Shown in pieces: positions 19,560 to 30,051 of a stretch of DNA of 64,000 nucleotides. Location: positions 62,001-126,000 of the forward strand of contig DATCMB010000022.1 in the NCBI GenBank assembly GCA_036563615.1. The letters are read 5' to 3'. The position numbers were made by a program, and so were the translations under genes. Positions within the stretch are counted from its first letter, which is position 1. Each line of letters opens with the position of its first letter. This stretch comes from Candidatus Binatia bacterium (GTDB taxonomy: Bacteria; Desulfobacterota; Binatia; UBA12015). The notes beneath the pieces were generated by a model. That model was not told where the DNA came from and did not search any database. It saw nothing but the letters and a program-made list of their open reading frames with translations.

Positions 19560-20221
19560 GCTTTCGCCACCTCATCTTCGATCTCGACGGCACGCTGATC
19601 GATTCGGTCGGCGACCTCGTCGCGTCGGCGAACGCGACCCTCGAGCGGCTGCGTCTTCCGCCGCAGGATCCGCACACGATCGCGGGATTCATCGGCGAGG
19701 GGGCGCGACGTCTCGTCGAGCGCGCGCTGCGTGCGGCCGGCGCTTCGTCGGACCGCGCGACGGTGGACGAAGCGCTCGCGCTCTTCCTCGAGATCTACGG
19801 CGCGCACCTGCTCGACACGACGGTCGCGTATCCCGGCATCGAGGAGATGCTCGAGCGGCTGCGCGCCGCGGACGTCCGGCTCTCCGTGCTGACCAACAAG
19901 CCGCGCGGGTTCGCCGCGCGCATCCTCGACGGCCTCGGTCTCGCCTCGCGCTTCGGCGCCGTGCTCGGCGGCGACTCGCTGCCGACGCGCAAGCCGGATC
20001 CGGCCGGCTTGCGGCGGCTGATCGACGACGCCGGCGTGCCGGTCGAGGAGACGCTCGTCGTCGGCGACTCGCTGGTCGACGTGGAGACGGCGCGCAACGC
20101 GAAGGTCGCGGTATGCGCGGTCAGCTGGGGATTGACGCCGCGCGCGACCCTCGAGGCCGCGGCGCCGGACTACCTGGTCGACCGGCCCGAAGAGGTGGTC
20201 GCGATCGCGACGTCACGCTAG
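19556..20221 (+). CDS. gph: HAD-superfamily phosphoglycolate phosphatase, apparent CTG start
   Basis: HAD hydrolase with the nucleophile motif FDLDGTLID at 7-15, TNKP near 111 and KPDP plus VGDSLVDVE in the C-terminal half, matching phosphoglycolate phosphatase (about 220 residues). Reading back in this frame there is no ATG, GTG or TTG before the catalytic motif. The first such codon is an ATG at 19763, which would delete the DxD nucleophile. A CTG at 19556 overlapping the erpA stop (CTGA) gives a complete 221-residue protein and is the most sensible start. It converges with lon, leaving 16 bp. Confidence 0.85.
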   Translation: MSFRHLIFDLDGTLIDSVGDLVASANATLERLRLPPQDPHTIAGFIGEGARRLVERALRAAGASSDRATVDEALALFLEIYGAHLLDTTVAYPGIEEMLERLRAADVRLSVLTNKPRGFAARILDGLGLASRFGAVLGGDSLPTRKPDPAGLRRLIDDAGVPVEETLVVGDSLVDVETARNAKVAVCAVSWGLTPRATLEAAAPDYLVDRPEEVVAIATSR

Positions 20222-20237
20222 CGACGCGCGCGCTGCT

Positions 20238-22679
<2,442 letters not shown>

Positions 22680-22860
22680 GCCTCGACTCGATCTCCACGC
22701 TGGATGCTCGTGCGCTAGTACATGCCCGCAACTGGCTCAAGGACGTGCCAACGGCGTGCCGTCCGCGGGGTTTGCGCCCGTCCGGGCGCGCCTTCGCCCC
22801 GTCGTCTGGTGTCATCGGCCAATACCGCCCGGGATATAACGACGGGCGGGTCGCGGAAAT

Positions 22861-23694
22861 TCAGTCGACCACCCGTGCGGCGGTCATGATGAACCCGGTA
22901 TGGGCCACCATGCGGTGCTCCGGGCGGACGGAATTCGGTGCAACGTGCCAGTAGCGCTGCAAGGTTTCGAAGGTCTCGACCAGCGCGAAGCGGGGCTCCG
23001 CCCGCAGCGCCGCGCCGACCTGGTCGACCTGAACGGTCGTCGGGACGTAGACCACGAGGATGCCGCCCGGCCGCAGCGCCTGTGCCGCGCCGGCGAGCAC
23101 CGGACCGGGCTCGGGCAGATCGAGGATCACCCGGTCCGCGCGCAGGCCGGGTAGGGCGTCCGCCGCGTCGGCGAGGATCGTCGTCCAGTTCGGAGCCTCG
23201 CCGTGGAAGCGCCGCACGTTGTCGCTCGCCATCTGGATGTGGTCCTCGCGACGCTCGATCGAGGTGAGGTGGCCGTGCGGGCCGATCGCGCGCAGCAGCG
23301 CGAGCGTCAGGGCGCCGGGCCCGACGCCGCTCTCGATGACGCGCGCGCCGGGGTATACGTCGCCGTACATCAGGATCGACGCGGCATCCTTCGGATAGAT
23401 GACCTGCGCCTGACGCGGGAGGTTCGGGATCAGCCGCGCGTAGGTCGGCCGCAGCACCAGGAACGGCTGACCGAGCGACGAGCGGATGCGCAGGCCAGCG
23501 GGACGTCCGATGAGCGCGTCGGCGTCGACGACGCCGGCGTGCAGCGAGTAGCGCCGTCCGGGACGCAGCTCGCGCAGATACTCGCGACCCTTCGGGTCGA
23601 TCAGCAGCACCGATTCGCCGGCCGCGAGCGGAGCGCCGAGATCGGTCGCGTCCTCCGGGGGCGGGGCGCCGGTCGGCGCCGTCTCCTCGCTCAT
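22861..23694 (-). CDS. trmI: tRNA (adenine-58-N1)-methyltransferase TrmI
   Basis: SAM-dependent enzyme making m1A58 in the tRNA T loop. From ATG 23694 it is 277 residues. An N-terminal beta domain (SVLLIDPKGREYLRELRPGR) precedes the methyltransferase domain with YPKDAASILMYGDVYPG, ESGVGPGALTLALL (SAM motif I) and RVILDLPEPGPVL (motif IV). These match bacterial TrmI. The ATG overlaps the ttuA stop by 4 bp. In Thermus, m1A58 stimulates 2-thiolation at position 54, which fits the coupling to ttuA and ttuB here. Confidence 0.93.
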   Translation of the reverse strand: MSEETAPTGAPPPEDATDLGAPLAAGESVLLIDPKGREYLRELRPGRRYSLHAGVVDADALIGRPAGLRIRSSLGQPFLVLRPTYARLIPNLPRQAQVIYPKDAASILMYGDVYPGARVIESGVGPGALTLALLRAIGPHGHLTSIERREDHIQMASDNVRRFHGEAPNWTTILADAADALPGLRADRVILDLPEPGPVLAGAAQALRPGGILVVYVPTTVQVDQVGAALRAEPRFALVETFETLQRYWHVAPNSVRPEHRMVAHTGFIMTAARVVD

Positions 23695-24632
23695 CCCTCG
23701 GGCGCCGCCGGAGCCGGCTTGGCGCGGGCGGCGAGCTTGCGGTCGACCTCCGCACGCAGCGAGCAGAACGAGCACAGCGTGCCGAACGACGGCATGCCGC
23801 AGCCTTCGCAGGTGCGCGCCGCGCGATCGCCTTCCTCGCGGGCGAACGCGTCGCTCGCGCGCGCGACGAAGTCCCGCACGAAGCCGACCTTCGTCCCCGG
23901 CGAGACGTCTTCGAGCCGATCGAGCACGCTCTTGTAAGTGAGCTGCGTCGCGCCCACCGCGTTCGGGCACTCCTCGACCACGTAGTCGATGCCGCGCATG
24001 AAGGCGTAGGTCGCGGTCTCGAACTCGCTCGTCAAGTACAAAGGCTTGACCTTGCGGACGAACTTTTCGTGCCGCGGCTGCATGACCGGCTTCTGCCGCG
24101 CCAGGTGGTCGACTTGCCAGTGCAGGACGTTGCCGAGCAGGCGGGCCGCCTCGTCGTCGAGGTTGTGCCCGGTCGCGATCACGTTGCAGCCGAGCTCGAG
24201 CGCCGCGGCATCGAAGTAGTGACGCTTGAACGTGCCGCACGCCGAGCACGCCGGACGACGCGTCGCCGAGACGATGTCCGGGATGGCGAGCCCTTCGTCG
24301 GCGAGCGAGTGCACGTGCAGCTCGAGACCGCGCTCCGCGGCGAACTTCTCGGTGCGCTCGCGCGAGCGCTGCGAGTAGCCGCCGATGCCGAGCGCGAGGT
24401 GGAAGCCGACGGTCTGGTAGCCTTCGTTGGCCAGCACGTCCCAGAGTGCGAGGCTGTCCTTGCCGCCCGACACCGCAACCAGCACGCGCGACGAGCGGTC
24501 GAACATCTTCTCGTGCTCGATCGCGCGCGTGACGCGACGCTGGAAGAAGAACAGGAAGCACGGCCGGCAGAACGCCGAGTTGTGCGCGCGCAGCTTGACC
24601 TCGGCCGGCTGTCGACAGCGCGTGCACTTCAC
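23691..24632 (-). CDS. ttuA: tRNA-5-methyluridine(54) 2-sulfurtransferase TtuA
   Basis: PP-loop ATPase of 313 residues that thiolates U54 of the T loop. All family features are visible: N-terminal zinc finger C3/C6/C22/C25, PP-loop SGGKDS at 55-60, [4Fe-4S] ligands C129, C132 and C222, and a C-terminal zinc finger C275/C278/C287/C290. The cysteine spacing is close to that of Thermus TtuA. The related TtcA (C32 thiolation) lacks the paired zinc fingers. Upstream ttuB supplies the sulfur carrier and downstream trmI modifies the same loop. Confidence 0.92.
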   Translation of the reverse strand: MKCTRCRQPAEVKLRAHNSAFCRPCFLFFFQRRVTRAIEHEKMFDRSSRVLVAVSGGKDSLALWDVLANEGYQTVGFHLALGIGGYSQRSRERTEKFAAERGLELHVHSLADEGLAIPDIVSATRRPACSACGTFKRHYFDAAALELGCNVIATGHNLDDEAARLLGNVLHWQVDHLARQKPVMQPRHEKFVRKVKPLYLTSEFETATYAFMRGIDYVVEECPNAVGATQLTYKSVLDRLEDVSPGTKVGFVRDFVARASDAFAREEGDRAARTCEGCGMPSFGTLCSFCSLRAEVDRKLAARAKPAPAAPEG

Positions 24633-24648
24633 GGCAACACCTCGACCA

Positions 24649-24843
24649 TCAGCCGCCGCTCACCACCGAGCGCAGCTCGATGTCGTCCTCCGGCGAAAGC
24701 GGCGCGTCCTCGGTGAGCAGCCGGTCGCCGCGAATGACGAGCACCGTGCCGGGCAGGATGTCCAGGCGGCGCAGGAGGTCGCCCACACGCGCGACGCCGT
24801 CGATCTGAAGCTCGCGACCCTGTGGGTTGAGGCAGACTCGCAC
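24649..24843 (-). CDS. ttuB: Ubiquitin-like sulfur carrier TtuB (MoaD/ThiS family)
   Basis: Sixty-four-residue beta-grasp protein ending in Ser-Gly-Gly, the di-glycine tail that an E1-like enzyme adenylates and converts to thiocarboxylate. The pattern LQIDGVARVGDLLRRLDI...LVIRGDRLLTEDA...DDIELRSVVSGG is that of MoaD/ThiS-type carriers. It starts at GTG. It sits 16 bp upstream of ttuA in the same operon, which argues for TtuB rather than ThiS or MoaD. No TtuC/MoeB-type activating enzyme lies in the window. Confidence 0.88.
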   Translation of the reverse strand: MRVCLNPQGRELQIDGVARVGDLLRRLDILPGTVLVIRGDRLLTEDAPLSPEDDIELRSVVSGG

Positions 24844-25097
24844 TGCACCGCGGGTACCAGAGCAGGCAGGTCAACGCCACCTTGATTTCCCGTGGTCGAA
24901 TCCCGAAGATCGAGCCGTTCCTACCGCGCTCGCGGGCACGAGCGCGAGCTCGCAGCCGGCGTGGAACTGCGCGAGATGCGACGAGTCGACAAGCGTGCCG
25001 GACGTCACGGCACGGCGATGACGTGGGGGGCCTCGGAGGCTCTGCCCATGGGCGGCCGAGGGGCGTCGGTCCCCTCGTTGGCATAGAAGGACGGGCG

Positions 25098-25481
25098 ATG
25101 CCTCGTACCACCAAGAAGAAGTCGACGGCGAAGGCCAAGGCGCCGAAGAAGGGCTTCAGCATCTTCGACGAGGAGGAGCGCCCTCGGGGAGACGAGGAGG
25201 ATCTTCCCAAGGACGAGGTCGGACGCCGCAAGATCAAGCGGCAGTACGAGGAGCTGCTCGGAATCCGCATCGACAAGCTGCGCGGCCGGATCCTGAACCG
25301 CGAGCGCATCGACAAGACCGTCGAGGGCATCTACTTCGTGTGCGCGGTCTGCAAGAAGGTCTGCCACAACCTCGACGAGGGGCTGATCGAGGATCCGGAG
25401 AACGTCAAGAACGTCTGCGGCGGCTGCGCCAAGACCAAGGGCGACAACGGCAAGGAGTCGAAGGGCGGCCGCGCCGCCTAG
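25098..25481 (+). CDS. Small zinc-ribbon protein with Lys-rich N terminus, function unknown
   Basis: 127 residues. The first 20 are strongly basic (TKKKSTAKAKAPKKG), then an acidic stretch, a helical basic segment (RRKIKRQYEELL) and a C-terminal zinc-ribbon-like set of cysteines at 82, 85, 89, 107 and 110. The mix suggests nucleic-acid or ribosome association, but I recognise no named family. The ATG at 25098 has AGAAGGA 6-12 bp upstream. The ORF stays open upstream, but that part has no coding character. It is divergent from ttuB across a 254-bp gap. Confidence 0.7.
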   Translation: MPRTTKKKSTAKAKAPKKGFSIFDEEERPRGDEEDLPKDEVGRRKIKRQYEELLGIRIDKLRGRILNRERIDKTVEGIYFVCAVCKKVCHNLDEGLIEDPENVKNVCGGCAKTKGDNGKESKGGRAA

Positions 25482-25501
25482 CAGGCGGTCTGTTCACCGC
25501 G

Positions 25502-25552
25502 CGCAGTGAGTCTCCGAGCGGAGTGAGCCACCGAGCGCGCTGAATCACCGAG
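25502..25552. repeat. Three tandem copies of a 17-bp imperfect repeat
   Basis: Units at 25502-25518, 25519-25535 and 25536-25552 share a core of the form CGnnnTGAnnCnCCGAG. Units 1 and 2 match at 14 of 17 positions, units 2 and 3 at 12 of 17, and a degenerate fourth unit continues to about 25569. The array lies between the convergent zinc-ribbon and rluA genes and overlaps the last rluA codons and stop. It may be a transcription-end element or simple slippage repeat. Confidence 0.6.
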
Positions 25553-26516
25553 CGCCGTGAGGGCGTGGGTCCGCACGACGCGCGTCGCGGACATCGGGCT
25601 CGAGCTGCGCGAGCGCCGACTCGACCGTCGCCGGCAGCGGCAGCTCGAGCCAGCGCTCGCTCCCGGTGCGCACGTCGTGCCAGCGCAGCGCCGACGCGTG
25701 CAGCACGAAGCCGGGCAGGGCGGCGAGCGTCGGGCCGCCGTAGGTCGTGTCGTTGACCAGCGGGTGTCCGATGCTCGCGAGGTGCACGCGGATCTGGTGA
25801 CGCACGCCGCTGCACGTCGTCGCGCGGACGAGCGTCGCGTCGGCGAAGACGCGCAACGGCACGACGTCGGTCGTCGCGGGACGCGGCGTGTAGCGCTCGC
25901 TCGGCATGCCGGGCGCGACCGTGCGCATCCGCGTCCGACTGCGCCGGTGCTGACCGATCGGCGTCGCGATGCGCACCTCGTCGGTGAGGCGTCCGGCGAC
26001 CAGCGCGAGGTACTGCTTCTCGACGCGGTGCTCGCGGAACTGCGCGCGGAGATTGGCGTACGCCTCCGCCGTGCGCGCGACCAGCAGCAAGCCCGACGTG
26101 CCGGTGTCGAGCCGGTGCACGAGCCCCGACTCGCCGGGCTGGCCGATCGCGGCGCACTCCGGAAAGCGCGCCGCGATCCGCGCCGCGAGGCTGTCGCCCG
26201 CCGCGCCGCGTAGCGCGACCGTCGGCAGACCGGCCGGTTTGGCGACCACGAGCACGTCCTCGCCGTCGAGCACGACCTCGAGGCTCGTTTCGGACGCGGC
26301 CGGCCCCGGCGCGGCCTGCACGACCACGCGATCGCCCGCGCGCAGGCGCTCGCCTTTGCTTGCGCGTCGTCCGTTGACGCGCGTGCGCTCGACGAGACGC
26401 ACCGCGGTGCGCCGGCCGACGCCGAGAGCTTCCGCCAGCACGTCGTCGAGCCGTCGCCCGGCGTGCTCCGCGCCCGCCACGAGCTCGGTGGCGCCGTCGC
26501 CTGCCGACACGCTCAT
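25545..26516 (-). CDS. RluA-family pseudouridine synthase
   Basis: Converts uridine to pseudouridine in rRNA or tRNA. It is 323 residues from ATG 26516. An N-terminal S4 RNA-binding domain (about 18-75) precedes the catalytic domain with HRLDTGTSG at 134-142; Asp137 is the catalytic residue. Downstream TCSGVRHQIRVHL and ALPGFVLHASAL are family motifs. It is probably an RluD/RluC-like member, but the target site cannot be read. The C terminus runs into a 17-bp tandem repeat array. Confidence 0.92.
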   Translation of the reverse strand: MSVSAGDGATELVAGAEHAGRRLDDVLAEALGVGRRTAVRLVERTRVNGRRASKGERLRAGDRVVVQAAPGPAASETSLEVVLDGEDVLVVAKPAGLPTVALRGAAGDSLAARIAARFPECAAIGQPGESGLVHRLDTGTSGLLLVARTAEAYANLRAQFREHRVEKQYLALVAGRLTDEVRIATPIGQHRRSRTRMRTVAPGMPSERYTPRPATTDVVPLRVFADATLVRATTCSGVRHQIRVHLASIGHPLVNDTTYGGPTLAALPGFVLHASALRWHDVRTGSERWLELPLPATVESALAQLEPDVRDARRADPRPHGAR

Positions 26517-26859
26517 GCGGGTGGTTGTACAGAAGCGTCGGGATCCGCTTAAGTGACGTGGAGCTCGACGCAGCGCGCCGTCAAGCAGCACCGGGCGGCT
26601 CGGTCGCCCGGAAACAGGGCGCAACCACCATGAGTCGGGTCTGCACCGGACACGCATCACGACCGTCGCGGCACCGTCGCCGCGGCGCCACGAACGTGGA
26701 CTGCGCCGGGCGCGCGCGTACCATCGTCCCATGGACCGCTTGCTCCGCTGGCCGCGGCCAGTGCAACCTGGCTCGGATGACGACGAAGCGTTACCCGCAC
26801 CACATGCTCGATCTCGCGACCACGATCGACGTCGCCACGACCAGGAAGGGTTTTGCTTG
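26517..26859. other. Intergenic region between rluA and plsB (343 bp)
   Basis: Divergent region with no recognised gene. It contains a hairpin CCGGGCG-N7-CGCCCGG at 26591-26611, a 14-bp perfect palindrome CTGGCCGCGGCCAG at 26748-26761, and a possible 27-codon ORF just before plsB. The palindrome lies about 100 bp upstream of plsB where a regulator could bind, but such sites arise often by chance at this GC content. Confidence 0.5.
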
Positions 26860-26860
26860 A
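26777..26860 (+). CDS. Possible 27-residue upstream ORF of plsB
   Basis: An ATG at 26777 opens a 27-residue frame beginning MTTKRYPHHML and ending KGFA, whose TGA shares its A with the plsB ATG. The arrangement would allow translational coupling, but there is no clear Shine-Dalgarno before it and the peptide resembles nothing known. Treat it as a candidate only. Confidence 0.25.
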   Translation: MTTKRYPHHMLDLATTIDVATTRKGFA

Positions 26861-29463
26861 TGGCGGACGAGCGACATCCCTCGGCGATGACCGAACGCTT
26901 CGGCTGGCTGCAGCGGCTGGTCGCGTCCGGCTTGACCGAGCACGTGCACGTCGACGCGAACGGCGTGAGCCAGGTCCGCCAGCTCGCCGCGCGTGGGACG
27001 ATCGTCTACGTCCTGCGCAACCGCTCGCTGCTCGACTACTGCCTGATCAACTGGCTGATGATTCGCGAGGGCCTTCCGCTCGCGCGCTTCGCGAACGGGG
27101 TGTCGTCGTGGTGGTTCGTCTCGCTGCGCGAGATGCTGCGACGCCTGGGGCGCGCGCTCGCGGCGCCGCGGAAGCTGTTCGCCCGGAAGGCGCAGCGCGG
27201 CAGCAACGCCGTTCTCGCGGGCGACCTCATCGAGCACGGCGAGCCGGTGCTGCTGTTCCTGCGGGCGCGCAGCCCGCGGCTGCTGTCGAACCGGCGCTCG
27301 CGGCTCGCGGCGGCGCGTCCCGGAGCGGAGTTCCTGCAGGAGATCGTGCGGCGCGCGCGGCGCAGCGACCGTCCCGTCTTCCTCGTGCCGGTGTCGTTCT
27401 TCCGCGGGCGCGTGTTCCGCCGTCAGGAGGGACGCCTGTCGGCGTTCGCGTACAGCGTGCACGACGCGCCGAGCGACCTGAAGAAGCTTCTCACGTACCG
27501 CTTCAACCGGGAGGATCTGCTGTTCAACGTCGGGCGCGTCATCAACCTGTCGAGCTTCCTCTCGAGCCATCGTTCGCTCAGCGAGGCGCGACTCGCGCGG
27601 CGTCTCAACAACTCGCTGCAGCGGGAGCTGGCGCAGGAGGAGCGCGCCGTGTGGGGCCCGCTGCTGCTGCCGCGCGAGGTGATCGCCGAGCGCGTCTTCG
27701 AGGGGCGCGAGGTCGCGGCGACGGTGGCGCGCATCGCACGCGAGCGCAACGTGCCCGAGCGTCGCGTCATGCGCGAGGCGCGCGGCTACTTCTGGGAGAT
27801 GGCCGCGAACTTCAACGGCCTGGCGTTCGCGATCATCGAGGCGCTCTTCCACCAGGTCTGGAAGCGGACGTTCAGCGGCGTCGAGGTGCGCGGTCTCGAG
27901 CGCGTGGTCGAGTGCGTCAAGCAGCACCCGGTGGTGCTGGTGCCCTGTCACCGCAGCCACTTCGACTACATGGTGCTCTCGTACATCTTCCGCGAGCACT
28001 TCCTGTCGCCGCCGCACATCGCCGCGGGGATCAATCTGTCGTTCTGGCCGGTGAGCTGGCTGCTGCGCGGCTCGGGCGCGTTCTTCATCCGGCGCTCGTT
28101 CGACAACAACGAGCTCTACAAGCTCGTCTTCCACCGCTACCTGACGACGATGATCCGTCAGGGCTACACGCTCGAGTTCTTCATCGAGGGCGGACGAAGC
28201 CGGACGGGCAAGATCCTCACGCCGAAGCTCGGCATGCTCGGCGGCATCGTGCGCGCCTTCCTGCAGGGCGCGCGGCGCGATCTCTACCTCGTGCCGGTTT
28301 CGATCCACTACGGACGCATCGCGGAGGAGAGCGCGTACGACGCCGAGCTGTCGGGGCAGAAGAAGCAGAAGGAGTCGTTCGGCGCGCTGATCAAGGCGCG
28401 CAGCGTCCTCAAGCAGCGGCACGGCACGGTCTACGTGAGCTTCGCGGAGCCGATGTCGTTGCGCGAGACGCTCGGCGAAGACCGCATGCGCCGCTTCGTC
28501 GAGAACGCCGACAACCCGGACGTGCAGGAGGAGCAGCGGCGCTTCGTGCAGAAGCTCGGCTTCCGGATCCTGCACGAGGTGAACGAGGTCGCCGTCGTGG
28601 GCGCGACCTCGCTGTCCGCGACGGTGCTCCTGTCGAGCGAGAAGGGCGCGGTCCGCTTCGACGACTTCGTCGTCGCGGCGCGGACGCTCGCCGAGCTGCT
28701 GCGCTGGCGCGGCACCGCGTTCACGCCGTCGCTCGAGCGCAACCTCGGGCAGGCGAACTTCAACGAGATCGTCGCGTTCCTCGCGTCGTCGGGGCTGACG
28801 GAGGTCCGCGAGGACAACGGCACGCGGCTCCTCGTCGTGCCGCCGAACAAGCGCAAGGTCCTCGACTTCTACAAGAACAACACCATCCACTTCTTCCTGC
28901 TGCCGTCGCTGCTCGCGCACGCGTACGTGCGCTCCGTGCCGCGCGCGGAGCTCAAGGAAGATCTGTGGTGGTGGCTCAACATGCTGCGCTGGGAGTTCGC
29001 GCTGCCCGAGCGTGAGAACGTCGCCGCCGAGGCGGGGAGGCTGCTCGACTACTTCCGCGCGCACGGCGCGAGCTTCGACGGCGATCGCCGTCCGGTGCCG
29101 CTCGTCAACTCGCTGGTCGGGATCCTCGAGAATTTCCGCGAGGCGTACTGGATCGCGGCGCGCACCGCGCTCCAGCTCGACGGCGAGCCGCGCAGCGAGT
29201 CGCAGCTCATCAGCCAGATGTCGAAGAGCTTCGAGGCCGCGCTGCTGCTGGGCGAGGTGCGAAAGCCCGAGGCGGCGACGACGGTCACCTTCGGCAACGC
29301 GATCTCGCGCCTCGTCGAGATCGGCTGCCTCGAGCGCGAGGCGGGGAAGGGCGAGCGGGACCGCGACCGCGTGGTGCGGCGCGGCCCGCAGTTCCAGGAG
29401 CTCGACGCGATCGCGGCCCGCCTCGGGAACTCCTTGACGCACGGCGGGCGCGTCCCGCGTTGA
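26860..29463 (+). CDS. plsB: Glycerol-3-phosphate O-acyltransferase PlsB
   Basis: First acylation step of phospholipid synthesis, at the inner membrane. From ATG 26860 (AGGAAGG about 11 bp upstream) it is 867 residues, close to E. coli PlsB. The acyltransferase block in the middle has HRSHFDY (catalytic H-x4-D), FFIRRSF (motif II), FFIEGGRSRTGK (motif III) and LVPVSIHYGRI (motif IV). Long N- and C-terminal domains flank it. The frame stays open upstream to 26731, but that part is in the intergenic region. Confidence 0.94.
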   Translation: MADERHPSAMTERFGWLQRLVASGLTEHVHVDANGVSQVRQLAARGTIVYVLRNRSLLDYCLINWLMIREGLPLARFANGVSSWWFVSLREMLRRLGRALAAPRKLFARKAQRGSNAVLAGDLIEHGEPVLLFLRARSPRLLSNRRSRLAAARPGAEFLQEIVRRARRSDRPVFLVPVSFFRGRVFRRQEGRLSAFAYSVHDAPSDLKKLLTYRFNREDLLFNVGRVINLSSFLSSHRSLSEARLARRLNNSLQRELAQEERAVWGPLLLPREVIAERVFEGREVAATVARIARERNVPERRVMREARGYFWEMAANFNGLAFAIIEALFHQVWKRTFSGVEVRGLERVVECVKQHPVVLVPCHRSHFDYMVLSYIFREHFLSPPHIAAGINLSFWPVSWLLRGSGAFFIRRSFDNNELYKLVFHRYLTTMIRQGYTLEFFIEGGRSRTGKILTPKLGMLGGIVRAFLQGARRDLYLVPVSIHYGRIAEESAYDAELSGQKKQKESFGALIKARSVLKQRHGTVYVSFAEPMSLRETLGEDRMRRFVENADNPDVQEEQRRFVQKLGFRILHEVNEVAVVGATSLSATVLLSSEKGAVRFDDFVVAARTLAELLRWRGTAFTPSLERNLGQANFNEIVAFLASSGLTEVREDNGTRLLVVPPNKRKVLDFYKNNTIHFFLLPSLLAHAYVRSVPRAELKEDLWWWLNMLRWEFALPERENVAAEAGRLLDYFRAHGASFDGDRRPVPLVNSLVGILENFREAYWIAARTALQLDGEPRSESQLISQMSKSFEAALLLGEVRKPEAATTVTFGNAISRLVEIGCLEREAGKGERDRDRVVRRGPQFQELDAIAARLGNSLTHGGRVPR

Positions 29464-29484
29464 CAATCGATATTCGCTGCTCTA

Positions 29485-29922
29485 ATGCGCCGACCGCGAG
29501 AAGGAAACGCCGGACACCGCCGAGTCGGCGGGCGAGGAGACGTCATCGAGCGCAAGGGCGGCGACGAGGTCGACGCACGGATCGACCAGCTCACGCGCGA
29601 GCTAGCCGAGGCGATCAACGAGGCGGAAGCCGAGGGTCGTCTCGTGAGGCGCGACTACGCGATCGACCTCCTTCGCGACGAGGTCGAGACGCAGGGGCCG
29701 TCGCCGAGCACGGCCGCGGCGGCGGCTGCGGGCGTCCCCGGACCGCTCAACCCGTTCGCCTTCGGCATCCCCCTCTTGCTCACCGGCTCCGTCCTGACCT
29801 TCATCTTCACGCCGCTCGGGGTCGCGTTGCTCGGGCTCGGCGTGTTGACCTGCATCGTGGGTGTCATCGCGGCCGTCGCGCGCAGCGCGCGCGACCGCTG
29901 GAGCGCCGGTGGTCAGCAGTAA
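29485..29922 (+). CDS. Small membrane protein, function unknown (145 aa)
   Basis: The N-terminal half is charged and helical (DARIDQLTRELAEAINEAEAEGR), followed by an Ala-rich linker and two membrane helices separated by a short loop (about 92-133: GIPLLLTGSVLTFIF and ALLGLGVLTCIVGVIAAV). The C terminus is basic and therefore probably cytoplasmic. It starts 21 bp after plsB, so it may be in the same transcript. The true start could be internal, near 29545, because the first 20 residues are Arg-rich and unlike the rest. No family recognised. Confidence 0.6.
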   Translation: MRRPREGNAGHRRVGGRGDVIERKGGDEVDARIDQLTRELAEAINEAEAEGRLVRRDYAIDLLRDEVETQGPSPSTAAAAAAGVPGPLNPFAFGIPLLLTGSVLTFIFTPLGVALLGLGVLTCIVGVIAAVARSARDRWSAGGQQ

Positions 29923-29958
29923 CAGACACTCTTATGTAACGATCAAAGGGATTTTCAT

Positions 29959-29988
29959 TTGGAGCGCCTCGGCGCACGGGACTAGGTA
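29959..29988 (+). promoter_or_regulatory. Candidate promoter of the bc-complex operon
   Basis: TTGGAG (29959-29964) and TAGGTA (29983-29988) are 18 bp apart in a locally AT-rich stretch, about 63 bp before the Rieske ATG. The spacing and the drop in GC support it; neither hexamer is a close consensus match. Confidence 0.3.
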
Positions 29989-30051
29989 TGGCCGGCTTCG
30001 ACCGCCCGCTCGCGAAGGCGGATCGCTCTCAAACGAGGCAACGGACACTCG

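Noticed and set aside
22680-22860. Heat-shock promoter or CIRCE element upstream of lon
   Set aside because: A CTTGAG-like hexamer is present on the minus strand, but no matching -10 at heat-shock spacing and no CIRCE inverted repeat were found.
26791-29466. 891-codon minus-strand frame
   Set aside because: Exact antisense shadow of plsB, which carries all acyltransferase motifs; the antisense product has no recognisable domain.
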